Positions 32,861-43,283 are shown, counted from the first letter of the stretch. The stretch is 64,000 nt of DNA from Lactobacillus sp. W8174 (GCF_016100975.1 NZ_JACFRN010000002.1:86656-150655); one strand, 5' to 3'. Notes: generated from the sequence alone by a model not told the origin. Numbers and translations are program-made.

Positions 32861-34258
32861 ATGGGTGTTTTAAAGTATACTAAAGGATTAGCTGATAAGA
32901 TAAACGGGGCTAGGTTACGTTCTTTATTTAAGAAAAAAGATGCACAGCTTGATCCTATGCAAAATTATTTAACTGTGGGAGAGTATCATGTTGATGGTGA
33001 ACAGGGTACACCTAATGATCAGCCGTATACTCTGACAGTTTACCAAGATGAAGAAAAAATTTTGCATCAAGCTCTCAGCTTGGAAAGTACGGATAAATTA
33101 GAACCTGAATATGTCCGCAGGTTCAGTCCTGAACTGCAGCGCTACCGTGCCTTTGTCAGTCGCAAAACTGGCAGACGCTACGTTGTAGAAGAGTATTTGG
33201 ATCGCTTTGTTGAAAGAGCCAAAGGCCACATTCGCACCGGAAAAAACTCTGTTAATGTCAGCGTTATTACTGATACCCATTATAAAGACCGTAACAGTAT
33301 GGACTTTTATGGCTGGAACGGCTTAACTCACGTTAACGAATTTTCTTACCTTGACGACTCAGGATTGTTAAGTTTAAAAGTTCATTTGGGCGACTGGATT
33401 GATGGCTCTGATACCGGCTTTTTGGGCGAAAGTGAATTAACTAAGTTGCGTGATTCATTTGTTTCCGACAAAGTGCCTTATATGCTTATTAAGGGAAATC
33501 ATGATGAAAATGACAAATTTGATGAACATCATGATTTAAGCGCCTCTTTTCCTGAAAATGAGTTTGAAGGGATTATGTGGCCTGCTTTGTATAAACAAAA
33601 AGGCATTCATTATATTACCCGGCAACATGGAGTTTCTTATTATGATGTGGACGATTTGCGTTTTATTTCCGTTAATACGTCTGATTTGCCTTACTATTTG
33701 GATGCACAAGGCAGAAAAAAATATGATGTGAAACTTACTTTGGCTGTGAGAGAAGATCAAATTGAAGAAATCATTGAAATACTGGAGCAGTCCTCAAATA
33801 AGCAAATTATCTTTATGAGTCATGCTAATCCGATTAATCGTAAGGGTTCAAATGCTTTAAAGTATAATGGCCGTTCTCTGCACGAGCTACTAGTTGCTTT
33901 TAATCAGGGTGAAAAAGGGCAGATGCATTCCAGCCACGGAATTCCACCAGAATTTCGTTTAGCTAATGACTTTGATTTTACTAATGTGAAAAATGCGCGC
34001 ATTATTGCCTACTTTTGCGGTCATAGACACAGGGAAGACCAATACCGCATTAACGGAATTCAGTATATCTTGTTTAACTGTTCGGCACTGATGGGTCCTA
34101 ATCATGCTTTAACCACTAAATATAACAAGAATTGGAAAAGACAAATTGATCACCAAACCGAATTTGCGGGTTATATTGTGAATATTGACATACAGAGGCA
34201 TTATATTCAGGCTTTTGGTTATGGTGCTGCCAGCAAACGCAGAATTTTTTATATTTAG
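32861..34258 (+). CDS. Metallophosphoesterase (calcineurin-like)
   Basis: The 465-aa protein carries all metal-site motifs of the calcineurin-like fold: D-x-H (Asp138, His140 in VITDTHYKD), GDWID, GNHDEND, MSHANP and the closing GHRHRED. An N-terminal region of about 130 residues of unknown fold precedes the catalytic domain. The start was placed at the ATG after the terminator (CTTGAGGC site); an upstream frame start lies inside the hairpin. No signal peptide is visible. Substrate unknown: it may be a cytoplasmic nucleotide or phosphodiester. Confidence 0.88.
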   Translation: MGVLKYTKGLADKINGARLRSLFKKKDAQLDPMQNYLTVGEYHVDGEQGTPNDQPYTLTVYQDEEKILHQALSLESTDKLEPEYVRRFSPELQRYRAFVSRKTGRRYVVEEYLDRFVERAKGHIRTGKNSVNVSVITDTHYKDRNSMDFYGWNGLTHVNEFSYLDDSGLLSLKVHLGDWIDGSDTGFLGESELTKLRDSFVSDKVPYMLIKGNHDENDKFDEHHDLSASFPENEFEGIMWPALYKQKGIHYITRQHGVSYYDVDDLRFISVNTSDLPYYLDAQGRKKYDVKLTLAVREDQIEEIIEILEQSSNKQIIFMSHANPINRKGSNALKYNGRSLHELLVAFNQGEKGQMHSSHGIPPEFRLANDFDFTNVKNARIIAYFCGHRHREDQYRINGIQYILFNCSALMGPNHALTTKYNKNWKRQIDHQTEFAGYIVNIDIQRHYIQAFGYGAASKRRIFYI

Positions 34259-34267
34259 TAAAGTCGC

Positions 34268-34297
34268 GACGGGCAATTTGGAATTTGCCCGGCTTTT
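34268..34297 (+). terminator. Terminator of the metallophosphoesterase gene
   Basis: The stem CGGGCAA / TTGCCCG with TTTT lies just past the stop. Confidence 0.75.
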
Positions 34298-34367
34298 AGC
34301 ATATAATAGAAAAGTTAAATTAAAGACAAAAATATACAAAGTAACATAAATTAAGGGAAGATAAGCA

Positions 34368-36317
34368 ATGTGCGGAATTGTTGCATTTTATAATCCAGAA
34401 ATAAATGATAAACAAGCCGTTATCGGTAAAATGATGGCGGCAATTATGCATCGTGGTCCTGATTCAGATGGTTTTTATACCAACGATAAAGTTGCTTTAG
34501 GGTTTAGAAGATTATCAATCATTGATTTGCGTGGCGGCAGTCAACCAATTTACAACGAAGACAAAACAATGGCCATTATCTTCAATGGTGAAATCTACAA
34601 CTTCCAGCCATTGAGGGATGAATTAATTGCTGCAGGTCATACTTTTACCACTAAGTCCGATACAGAAGTTCTTCTGCATGGCTTTGAAGAGTGGGGCATG
34701 GATGGCTTGCTCAAGCGTGTTCGTGGCATGTTTGCTTTTGCGATTTGGGATGACAATACCCAGACCTTATATGGTGCACGCGATTTCTTTGGCATTAAGC
34801 CACTTTATTACAGTGATGAGAATGGTCATTTAACGATAGGCTCAGAAATCAAAAGCTTTTTGGCAATGCCTGGTTTTAAAAGACGTTTAAACATTGAAGC
34901 TGTTAAACCATACTTGATGAACCAGTATAATGATTTGCATGAAACTTTTTTCAAGGGAATTTATAGATTTCCTGCCGGTCACTGGTTCGAATATAAAGAT
35001 GGTGAAATGAAAATCCATCAGTACTGGGATGCAGAATATAAGGCCAATACTTTAAGCTTTGAAGAAACTGTCAACAAAATTGACGAAGATTTACACGAGT
35101 CAGTTAAATTGCACCATATTGCCGATGTCCCAGTTGGTGCCTTCTTATCAGAAGGCGTGGATTCAAGTTACATCACTAGTATATTAAATCCGGATGATGT
35201 CTTCTCAATTTCTTTTGATGATGCAACTTATGATGAAGCTTCAAAGGCCAAAGCCTTGGCTGATATCAAGGGCTGGCATTTCTTTTCTGATAAGGTTAAG
35301 GCAGATGAGGCCATGCATGACTTCCCGGAAATGCAGTACCACATGGATGAGCCGGATGCTAACCCGTCAATAATTCCATTATGGTATTTATGCAAGATGG
35401 CACGTAAACATGTGACAGTTGCTTTGTCTGGCGAAGGTGCGGATGAGTTGTTTGCCGGTTACGTTAACTACGGGATGCACACGCACAACAGCATTATTAA
35501 AGTGTTTACTTCCCAATGCAAAAAGTTGCCGAAGAAGACCAGGGTTAAACTGGCACATAGAATTAAAAAAATGCCGAACTTCCCAGGGAAAGTTCATTTG
35601 TACACCAACTTAGCTGAACCAAGTGAATTTTACGTTGGTCAATCAGTAATCTATGACATGGATTATCCGACTATCTTTACATCTGAAGATGCTAACAGTG
35701 TTTTAAAGCCATCTTATCGGAATAAATTAACTGTCAACGGGATTTATCAAAGTGACTTCAAAAAGGTAAAAGACCTCGACAATGTCCGGCAGATGCAGTA
35801 CATTGACTTGCACCACTTTATGTTAAATGATATTGAACAAAAAGCGGATAAAATTTCTATGGCCCATTCCCTGGAGTTAAGGGTGCCATACCTTGATAAA
35901 AAGGTTGCAGAAAGAGCCAATTCAATTCCAACTGATTACTTGGTGAACAAGCATGACACTAAGTATGCTTTGCGCAAGGCTTCAGAAAAGGTTTTACCGG
36001 ATGAATGGGCTAAACGACCAAAATTAGGCTTCCCAACCCCAATCAAAGAATGGTTGCAAGAACCCCGTTTTTATAAACAAGTGCGCGAATTATTCAGTGA
36101 AGACTTCGTACAAGACGTTTTTGAGCAGGATAAAATTTTGGCCCTGCTTGATGAAAACTACAAGGGTGACGGTTCCCATCGTCGACAAATTTGGACTATT
36201 TATACATTTTTGGTATGGTATAAATTATTCTTTGTTGATTATGAGGGCACAGTTGCCAAATACCAGCATGTTCAACCAGAAGTTGCCAGCTTGATTAAGC
36301 AGGGCAAGCTGGTTTAA
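34368..36317 (+). CDS. asnB: Glutamine-dependent asparagine synthetase family amidotransferase
   Basis: The 649-aa protein has the Cys2 nucleophile (MCGIVAFYN), an N-terminal class II glutaminase domain (to about residue 210) with RGPDSDG, then the synthetase domain with the PP-loop SEGVDSS (residues 261-267), where most family members have SGGVDSS. It either makes asparagine from aspartate or, like AsnH of Lactococcus, amidates D-Asp in the peptidoglycan bridge. The next gene, 19 nt downstream, resembles D-aspartate ligase, which favours the wall role. AGGGAAG precedes the ATG. Confidence 0.88.
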   Translation: MCGIVAFYNPEINDKQAVIGKMMAAIMHRGPDSDGFYTNDKVALGFRRLSIIDLRGGSQPIYNEDKTMAIIFNGEIYNFQPLRDELIAAGHTFTTKSDTEVLLHGFEEWGMDGLLKRVRGMFAFAIWDDNTQTLYGARDFFGIKPLYYSDENGHLTIGSEIKSFLAMPGFKRRLNIEAVKPYLMNQYNDLHETFFKGIYRFPAGHWFEYKDGEMKIHQYWDAEYKANTLSFEETVNKIDEDLHESVKLHHIADVPVGAFLSEGVDSSYITSILNPDDVFSISFDDATYDEASKAKALADIKGWHFFSDKVKADEAMHDFPEMQYHMDEPDANPSIIPLWYLCKMARKHVTVALSGEGADELFAGYVNYGMHTHNSIIKVFTSQCKKLPKKTRVKLAHRIKKMPNFPGKVHLYTNLAEPSEFYVGQSVIYDMDYPTIFTSEDANSVLKPSYRNKLTVNGIYQSDFKKVKDLDNVRQMQYIDLHHFMLNDIEQKADKISMAHSLELRVPYLDKKVAERANSIPTDYLVNKHDTKYALRKASEKVLPDEWAKRPKLGFPTPIKEWLQEPRFYKQVRELFSEDFVQDVFEQDKILALLDENYKGDGSHRRQIWTIYTFLVWYKLFFVDYEGTVAKYQHVQPEVASLIKQGKLV

Positions 36318-36336
36318 TGAGGAGAACAATTTATTA

Positions 36337-37593
36337 ATGAAACGAAACTTTACGCCAATTTTACTTGGCAGTGACATTAATGTTTACGGCATGGCCCGAT
36401 CGTTTAACGAGGCATACGGTATCAGCGTAAAGGCGCTGGCTGACAGTCAGCTGGCGGCAACACGTTATTCTAAAATTGTCAGTGTGGAGTTACATCATGG
36501 CTTCAGTGAAGATCCTACTTTTATTGAAGTTATGCGTGAGCAAATGAAAATTTACCAGAACCATGAAGAACCGGTAATTCTGATTTCGTGTGGAGACGGC
36601 TATTCTGAACTGCTTGCCAAACATAAGGCAGAACTGCAACAAGTTTTTGTTGTTCCCTATGTTGACTACGATTTATTACAAAAACTAATTTCAAAAGAAA
36701 ACTTTTACCAGATAGCTGAAGAATGTGGTTTGCCATACCCTAAAACCAAGATTGTGACGCTGGCTGATTACAAGGCAGAAAATTATCTGGCACTTCCCTT
36801 TGGCTATCCTCTGGAACTCAAGCCGGAAGATCCTGTTTCCTGGCTTGATGTGCAGTTTGAAGGTCGTAAAAAAGCTTTTACCATTCATAATGAAACTGAA
36901 TTGCGTGACATTGTCACCAAGATTTATGAAAATGGCTATCAAGAAGACTTGATTTTGCAGGATTTTATTCCCGGTGATGATTCCTACATGCGAGTATTAA
37001 ACGCCTATGTTGATAAGGAACATCATATCAAGATGATGTGCATGGGTCACCCGTTGCTGGAGGATCCGACACCACAGTCAATTGGCAATTATATGGCAAT
37101 TTTACCTGATTATGACGAAAAACTTTACGAGCAAGTTGAATCATTCTTGGAAAAAATCAATTATACGGGGATGGCCAACTTTGATATTAAGTATGATACG
37201 CGAGATGGTAAATATAAATTCTTTGAAATCAATCTGCGCCAAGGTCGTTCAAGCTTTTATGTAACACTTAATGGTTATAACTTAGCGAAATGGTATGTGG
37301 ATGACTATGTTTATGACAGCTTAAACGATAAGGAGCCGGTTTACGGTAATAAATTAAAGTCAAAACATAAATTGTGGTTAGGCATACCTGTCAATGTGTT
37401 TAAGCAATACGCCGTTGATAATGAAGCAAAGAGAATGGCTGAGGAGCTAATTCATGAAGGACGTTATGGTACAACAGTCTTTTATGATCAGGACCGCAAT
37501 TTTAAACGGTGGCTGCTGTTGAAGTATATGTTCCATAATTATAAAGGACGCTATCAAAAGTATTATCAAGAAAATAAGGGTCAATTCTTTTAG
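36337..37593 (+). CDS. ATP-grasp carboxylate-amine ligase, probable D-aspartate ligase
   Basis: The 418-aa protein has the ATP-grasp layout of the Aslfm-type D-aspartate ligase: N-terminal LGSDINVYGMARSFNEAYG, an ATP-binding core with SKENFYQIAEECGLPYPKT and GYPLELKP, and the C-terminal metal-site region FFEINLRQGRSSFYVT. Such enzymes add D-Asp to the Lys of the peptidoglycan precursor, the cross-bridge known in many lactobacilli. It directly follows the asnB-like gene and shares its operon, with TGAGGAG before the start. Assignment is from family resemblance and context; other amino-acid ligases are possible. Confidence 0.75.
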   Translation: MKRNFTPILLGSDINVYGMARSFNEAYGISVKALADSQLAATRYSKIVSVELHHGFSEDPTFIEVMREQMKIYQNHEEPVILISCGDGYSELLAKHKAELQQVFVVPYVDYDLLQKLISKENFYQIAEECGLPYPKTKIVTLADYKAENYLALPFGYPLELKPEDPVSWLDVQFEGRKKAFTIHNETELRDIVTKIYENGYQEDLILQDFIPGDDSYMRVLNAYVDKEHHIKMMCMGHPLLEDPTPQSIGNYMAILPDYDEKLYEQVESFLEKINYTGMANFDIKYDTRDGKYKFFEINLRQGRSSFYVTLNGYNLAKWYVDDYVYDSLNDKEPVYGNKLKSKHKLWLGIPVNVFKQYAVDNEAKRMAEELIHEGRYGTTVFYDQDRNFKRWLLLKYMFHNYKGRYQKYYQENKGQFF

Positions 37594-37617
37594 ACCCTGC
37601 ATTAATTAAATAGCAAT

Positions 37618-37656
37618 AAAGATGATTGCAGCAAATTACTGGTGATCATCTTTTTT
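37618..37656 (+). terminator. Terminator of the asnB-ligase operon
   Basis: AAAGATGAT pairs with ATCATCTTT and is followed by TTTT. Confidence 0.75.
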
Positions 37657-37781
37657 CTCTAAGAATAAAATTATTATTTTGTATGTAAAATATCAGTTCA
37701 GCTATTTTAAATGGGGGTGTTCTTTTTTAATACTTCTTGCTAAACTGGTAAATGGAAACTAAAAAAGAAAGGACTGAATAA

Positions 37782-39002
37782 ATGAAACTTAAACATGGAT
37801 CTCATGAAGAAACAGAAATTAAGTTACGCTGGCTTTTACTGGGGGAGCTGGCCACGTGGATCGGGTCGAGTTTTGTTTGGCCCTTGACTTCGGTTTATTT
37901 AAACAAGCAATTACACATCAGCCTTTCTGTAATAGGGGTTGTTTTATTTTGCAATTGTGCCAGCAATGTATTGGGTTCGCTTTTAGCTGGCCGCTTATAT
38001 GACCGTCTGAACCCATACCCCTTAATTGTTACAGGATTAGGACTGGATGCTTTTGTTTTGTTCATGATGGCTTTTTTCCATGGCTGGCCGCAATATTGGT
38101 TTTGGCTTATTCTTACCGGTTGCATCAGTGGTTGGAATGGTACCTTAATTAACTCAATAGCAACAAGTTTGCGTAAATATTCAGGGCGTTATGTTTTTAA
38201 TTTGATTTATTTTGCCCAAAATGTCGGTACTGTCACAGGAACGCTGCTGGTAGGATATCTTTACGACTTTTCAATTGAGTTCTTATTTATTTTAGCAGCT
38301 TCACTGTTTGCCATCGCCTGTGTTAATGCAGCAATTCATTATCGTCCGATCAATACTTTTCACCAAAAGCGCAAAAAGAACGGTATTAAAAAGGGCGTGA
38401 AGCAAAAAGTTGATCCTATGCCCAAATACAACGTGATGTTAATGGTCGGGTTTTTGGTTTCTTTGGCTGTGACATGGCTAATGTACATGAACTGGGAGTC
38501 AAACCTGTCGGTTTACATGGTTTCATTAGGAATACCTTTCCATTTGTATAGCTTGTTATGGACTTTAAATGGTGCCGTAATAGTCATTATTCAAGTGATT
38601 TTAGCCCGCTATCCTAACTTGTTTAAGAACTTGTTTCAGCAAATTATTTTTGGCACGCTCATGTTTGCCATTTCTTTTGGCACGTTGATTTTTGCCAAAG
38701 ATTTTGCTCACTTTGCACTATCAATGTTTATTCTGACTTTGGGTGAAGCAACTGCTTTTCCAGCGGTTCCGGCATACATTAACGATTTATCTCCGGCAAA
38801 CAGCAAGGGCAAATATCAGGGTGAAATTAATGTTGCCCGTGGTATTGGTCAGGCTTTTGGTCCCTTATTTGGCGGTATGATAATTGATCGTGCGGGTTAC
38901 ATTCCATTCTTTATTATTGCTGCCTGTGGCATTTTTCTGATGGTATTGCTCTTATTGCCCTTGCACGCAAAATTGCGTAAGCATATCACGCTTTATAAGT
39001 AA
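37782..39002 (+). CDS. Major facilitator superfamily transporter
   Basis: The 406-aa protein has about twelve hydrophobic helices, the loop 2-3 signature GRLYDRLNPYP (an MFS motif A variant), a basic central loop near residues 190-215 (HQKRKKNGIKKGVKQK), and GRIGQAFGPLFGG-type helix 11 sequence. It belongs to the drug-efflux-like branch of the superfamily. GAAAGGAC precedes the ATG. It has no clear partner; the substrate is unknown. Confidence 0.85.
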   Translation: MKLKHGSHEETEIKLRWLLLGELATWIGSSFVWPLTSVYLNKQLHISLSVIGVVLFCNCASNVLGSLLAGRLYDRLNPYPLIVTGLGLDAFVLFMMAFFHGWPQYWFWLILTGCISGWNGTLINSIATSLRKYSGRYVFNLIYFAQNVGTVTGTLLVGYLYDFSIEFLFILAASLFAIACVNAAIHYRPINTFHQKRKKNGIKKGVKQKVDPMPKYNVMLMVGFLVSLAVTWLMYMNWESNLSVYMVSLGIPFHLYSLLWTLNGAVIVIIQVILARYPNLFKNLFQQIIFGTLMFAISFGTLIFAKDFAHFALSMFILTLGEATAFPAVPAYINDLSPANSKGKYQGEINVARGIGQAFGPLFGGMIIDRAGYIPFFIIAACGIFLMVLLLLPLHAKLRKHITLYK

Positions 39003-39097
39003 TTTTGTAAAATTTTTTTAATGTTAAGGGTATAATTAGAATGATAATATTAATTTAGTCTATTTTTAATTTAGATAGAAAAGGGAGGACTCTCTGA

Positions 39098-41047
39098 ATG
39101 AATAAAAACTTCGCAGTTCGAGGCGGTAGTGGTAATATCATCGAACCTAAGCTTGATGCACGCCCGCAGGACAACCTATACCTGGCTGTTAACTCAGAAT
39201 GGATTGAAAAAACTAAAATTCCGGAAGATCGGTCACGAATGGCCTCGTTTGATGGTATTGATGTTGACGTTGAGAAGCATTTGATGCAGGACTTTGCGGA
39301 TTTTGCTGCTGGAAAAAAAGAAGTACCAAATGTACCTGATTTTGATGAAGCCGTTAAGTTATACAAATTAGCTAGAGATTTCGATAAAAGAAACGCTGAT
39401 GGAGCTGCACCAATTAAGTCAGACTTGGAACTTCTTGATGGTTTAAAAGATTTCTCTGACTTTAATTTAAATGCACCAGATTTAGTAACTTTTGTTGCAA
39501 TTCCTTTTGGTCTTGATGTTGAGCCTGACATGAAGAACACCAAAGTTAATGCGTTGAATTTTGCAGGTCCTGGAACTTTCTTGCCTGACACTACGACTTA
39601 TCAAACTCCTGATGCCCCTCAATTGTTAGATATTTTGCAAAAGCAATCAGTTAAGCTGTTAACCATGGCTGGTATTGATCAAGCAAAAGCAGAAAAATAT
39701 GCAGAAGATGCTATTAAGTTTGATGCTAAACTATCTAAGATTGTTAAGTCTACAGAAGAATGGGCAGACTATCCAGCTACTTATAATCCAATGAAGATTG
39801 CCGATTTTGAGGCTAAATTCTCAGATTTCCAAATTTCTTATTTCCTGAAGGAAGTAATTGGTGAAGAACCTGACAGAATTATTGTGCAGGAACCACGCTA
39901 CCTGGATCATATTAATGAGATCATCAATAAGGACAATTTTGCCGAAATCAAAGGCTGGATGCTGGTCAACTTTATTAATGATGTTGCCGATGTTTTGTCA
40001 CAAGATTTTCGTGAAGCAGCGTTTCCATTTACTCAGGCTCTTAACGGTCAACCACAATTGTCAAGTGGTGAAAAACAAGCTTATCACATTGCAAATGGTT
40101 CATTTAGCGAAGTAGTTGGGGTTTATTACGGCCAAACCTACTTTGGTGAAGATGCCAAAAAAGACGTTGAAGACATGATTCACCGTATGCTTGATGTTTA
40201 CAAAGAACGCCTGCAGAATAACGATTGGCTTTCTGAGCAAACTAAGAAACGCGCAATCATTAAACTCGATGCTTTGGTTTTAAAGATTGGTTATCCAGAT
40301 AAAATTGAAGAGATCTATAATCGTTTAAAGGTTATTCCAGCTAGTCAAGGTGGCAGTCTTTATTCTAATGAACGGGCTTTTGCTATTGCAGAGCAAAAGT
40401 ACAATTTTGAACAGTTGCACAAAGAGGTTGACAGAACTGTCTGGGCAATGCCTGGTAACTTAGTTAACGCCTGTTATGATCCGCAAAGAAACGATTTGAC
40501 TTTCCCTGCAGCCATTTTGCAGAAGCCATTTTATGATTTGAAGCAAGACAGAGCTGCCAACTTTGGTGGCATCGGTTCCGTAATTGCTCATGAAGTTTCC
40601 CATGCCTTTGATAACAATGGTGCACAGTTTGATGAATTAGGCAATATGACTAATTGGTGGACTGATGAGGATTATGCTGAGTTTAAGAAACGGACACAAG
40701 CCGAAATTGATTTGTTTGACGGTATCGAATATGGACCAGTTAAACTCAATGGTAAGCAAATAGTTTCTGAGAATATTGCTGATCAGGGTGGTTTAACTGC
40801 TGCTGTTGAAGCTGCCAAGAATGAAAATGATGATTTGAAGAAACTGTTTGAAAACTTTGCACGCATTTGGGCTAATAAACAATTGACTGAATCAATTAAG
40901 AGTCAAACTGCTGTTGATGTTCATGCTCCTGGTCCATTACGTGCCAACGTTCAAAGCCAATGTCAAGATGACTTTTACAAAGTCTTCGATGTTAAGCCTG
41001 AAGATGGCATGTGGCTTGACCCAGAGAAACGAGTACATATTTGGTAA
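39098..41047 (+). CDS. pepO: M13-family zinc endopeptidase
   Basis: The 649-aa cytoplasmic endopeptidase carries the zinc motif HEVSH (residues 498-502) in VIAHEVSHAFDNNGAQFD, the third ligand motif ENIADQGG and the C-terminal substrate phrase VDVHAPGPLRAN. The length is normal for PepO, with no signal peptide. It trims casein-type oligopeptides into smaller peptides for aminopeptidases. GGGAGGAC lies upstream of the ATG; a terminator follows. Confidence 0.96.
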   Translation: MNKNFAVRGGSGNIIEPKLDARPQDNLYLAVNSEWIEKTKIPEDRSRMASFDGIDVDVEKHLMQDFADFAAGKKEVPNVPDFDEAVKLYKLARDFDKRNADGAAPIKSDLELLDGLKDFSDFNLNAPDLVTFVAIPFGLDVEPDMKNTKVNALNFAGPGTFLPDTTTYQTPDAPQLLDILQKQSVKLLTMAGIDQAKAEKYAEDAIKFDAKLSKIVKSTEEWADYPATYNPMKIADFEAKFSDFQISYFLKEVIGEEPDRIIVQEPRYLDHINEIINKDNFAEIKGWMLVNFINDVADVLSQDFREAAFPFTQALNGQPQLSSGEKQAYHIANGSFSEVVGVYYGQTYFGEDAKKDVEDMIHRMLDVYKERLQNNDWLSEQTKKRAIIKLDALVLKIGYPDKIEEIYNRLKVIPASQGGSLYSNERAFAIAEQKYNFEQLHKEVDRTVWAMPGNLVNACYDPQRNDLTFPAAILQKPFYDLKQDRAANFGGIGSVIAHEVSHAFDNNGAQFDELGNMTNWWTDEDYAEFKKRTQAEIDLFDGIEYGPVKLNGKQIVSENIADQGGLTAAVEAAKNENDDLKKLFENFARIWANKQLTESIKSQTAVDVHAPGPLRANVQSQCQDDFYKVFDVKPEDGMWLDPEKRVHIW

Positions 41048-41061
41048 TTAATATTAAAAAT

Positions 41062-41096
41062 AAAAACATTGTTCCAATCAGAACAATGTTTTTTTT
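41062..41096 (+). terminator. Terminator of pepO
   Basis: The stem AAAACATTGTTC / GAACAATGTTTT with a 6-nt loop is followed by T residues. Confidence 0.88.
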
Positions 41097-41135
41097 GTTA
41101 ACTTAATTATAGAGCCAGAAAAATCTCTTTAACTA

Positions 41136-41176
41136 AAAATAGCACCTGTAAAATTAATTCACAGATGCTATTTTAT
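41136..41176 (-). terminator. Terminator of kup
   Basis: The arms AAAATAGCACCTGT and ACAGATGCTATTTT pair on the minus strand directly after the kup stop. Confidence 0.8.
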
Positions 41177-41177
41177 A

Positions 41178-43208
41178 TTATTCAGTTTCTTTATTCTTTA
41201 AGTTGGAATAGTCACGTGGTGCAACCCGCTTAATATGCAAGTTATGTCTTGGTTTACCTAAAATGAGAGGTACTTCCTCGACCACAGTGTCTGTGTATTC
41301 CAATCCAAACCATGAAGCTGGATTAGAAGACAGGTTTTGTAACCAAACTCGTGCCTTTAGCATAACTTTTTCAAAGCCTTTAAGTCTGGTTAAAGGACTG
41401 ACGACTTCATTAACAATTACAAATGAGAAGTCACCCACTTTACGACCGGGAGTTGTAGTGTACTCCTGCGGTTGTGCCTCGATAGTACCATCTTTAATTA
41501 AATCATGGACAATTTGGCGCAGATAAACATTAACACTGGTTTGTTTCTTGAACCCAAGATATAGCTGCACGTTAATGACATTCTTAGTGCCAAAAGTATT
41601 AACAGCATATCTGGCTGTGAAAGGTTCATTGGTAATGTTGACAGTTACAAACCAATAGGCCTGAGCACGCTTAGGTCTTTTATCCAAGATGGAGTACATG
41701 ATTTCACGTTTGACAAACTTATTATATTTAACTTTTGCCATATAAACTAAGTTAGTAGCGTATGTGGGATAATCATCATCATGGCTTAGATCCGTCAGCA
41801 TATCAGTGTATTCGTCCAAACGAACGTAGGTATGAGCACCTTCATGCTTGTCACGCACTTTATTGCCAAAGTACCAGATGAACATAATGACGCCAATGAA
41901 ACCGGCAATTAAAACAGTGACGTAACCACCATGCATAAACTTGGTCAAACTGGAAATCAAGAACATGCCTTCAATAAAGCCAAAGGCTAGTAAAAAGCAA
42001 AGGCGTAAAATTAATGGGTGATGCTTTGAACCTAAGTATTCAAAGAGCAGCAATGTCGTCATTAACATTGTGACTGTGATTGACAATCCGTAAGCTGCTT
42101 CCATATGTTCTGAAGTCCGGAAAAAAATCACGATAGCGATAGTTGCCACGCAAATCATTTTGTTTACGGAAGGAATGTAAATTTGTCCATGCTTAGTAGT
42201 AGGATAATTAATATTCATCCGTGGTAAAAATTTCAGACCACTTGCTTCAGATACTAATGTAAATGAACCGGTAATCAGTGCCTGAGATGCAATAATTGCG
42301 GCAACCGTAGCCAAAATGATGGCAAAAAGTCGTAAATCTCCTGGTACAGCTTCAAAGAATGGATTCAGTTCACCACCGTTTGTTTGGTAATGTGGATTTT
42401 GCAGAATCCAAACACCTTGGCCCAGATAGTTTAAAGATAAGCAGAGAAAAACATAAGGCCATGATCCGCGAATATTGCCTTTACCAACATGACCGACATC
42501 AGAATAGAGTGCTTCTGCACCGGTAGTGGCCAGAAAGATTGAACCTAAAATGAAGATGCCGGCCTTGTTAGATGGACTAAAAAGAATTTTAACAGCCCAA
42601 ACAGGATTCAGTGCTTCTAAAATTGACCAGTCATTAGCCATATTATAGAGACCAATAACGCCTAAAAACGTAAACCAGACAAACATTATAGGACCAAATG
42701 CTTTACCAATGCTGCTGGTGCCAAGCATTTGAATTGAAAAAAGTACCAGCAGGATAGCGATCGTAATAATGATGACGGCATTCTGATTAGGAACGGGAAC
42801 GTGGGAACCAAAGTGCATGTTCTTCAGTCCCTCGATTGAGGTTGTGACAGTTACGGCGGGCGTCAATGTCCCATCAGCTAAGAGGGCAGCCCCACCGATC
42901 AGTGCTGGCATGACCAGCCATTTGGCTCGTTTACGTACCAAAGCATATAATGCAAAAATACCACCTTCACCACGGTTGGTAGCTCTGAGCGCAATCATAA
43001 CGTATTTAACGGTGGTAAGTAATGTTACTGTCCAGAAAATTAGTGAAATTGATCCTAAAATCAGATCACGATCAACATTGGCAATCCCACCGTTACCCGT
43101 AACAATTGACTTCATTACATAGAGCGGACTAGTTCCGATATCACCATAAACGATACCGATGGTAATTAACAGACCGGCGGCCGAAATCCGCTTCTTCTTT
43201 TTATCCAT
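41178..43208 (-). CDS. kup: Potassium uptake protein, Kup/HAK/KUP family
   Basis: The 676-aa protein begins with the KUP hallmark GIVYGDIGTSPLYVMKS, and continues with about twelve membrane helices, GGIFALYALVRK and LTGALFALDGTL-like LADGTLTPAVTV. A cytoplasmic C-terminal domain (residues 460-676) is complete. It imports K+ with H+, useful under acid and osmotic stress. GGGAG lies 12 nt before the ATG. No riboswitch of the ydaO type is recognisable in the short upstream space. Confidence 0.95.
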   Translation of the reverse strand: MDKKKKRISAAGLLITIGIVYGDIGTSPLYVMKSIVTGNGGIANVDRDLILGSISLIFWTVTLLTTVKYVMIALRATNRGEGGIFALYALVRKRAKWLVMPALIGGAALLADGTLTPAVTVTTSIEGLKNMHFGSHVPVPNQNAVIIITIAILLVLFSIQMLGTSSIGKAFGPIMFVWFTFLGVIGLYNMANDWSILEALNPVWAVKILFSPSNKAGIFILGSIFLATTGAEALYSDVGHVGKGNIRGSWPYVFLCLSLNYLGQGVWILQNPHYQTNGGELNPFFEAVPGDLRLFAIILATVAAIIASQALITGSFTLVSEASGLKFLPRMNINYPTTKHGQIYIPSVNKMICVATIAIVIFFRTSEHMEAAYGLSITVTMLMTTLLLFEYLGSKHHPLILRLCFLLAFGFIEGMFLISSLTKFMHGGYVTVLIAGFIGVIMFIWYFGNKVRDKHEGAHTYVRLDEYTDMLTDLSHDDDYPTYATNLVYMAKVKYNKFVKREIMYSILDKRPKRAQAYWFVTVNITNEPFTARYAVNTFGTKNVINVQLYLGFKKQTSVNVYLRQIVHDLIKDGTIEAQPQEYTTTPGRKVGDFSFVIVNEVVSPLTRLKGFEKVMLKARVWLQNLSSNPASWFGLEYTDTVVEEVPLILGKPRHNLHIKRVAPRDYSNLKNKETE

Positions 43209-43253
43209 AGTAATTATGTGCTCCCATAGACAATATTGAAATATTCATTTTTA

Positions 43254-43283
43254 AGTAAAAGAGAATGTCAATGTGGCATTCTC
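43254..43283 (-). terminator. Terminator of the coiled-coil protein gene
   Basis: GAGAATG / CATTCTC pair around a 9-nt loop and are followed by T residues on the minus strand. Confidence 0.7.

Noticed and set aside
39055..39591. 178-aa minus-strand frame opposite pepO
   Set aside because: It overlaps the conserved PepO N terminus and has no ribosome site or recognisable motif.
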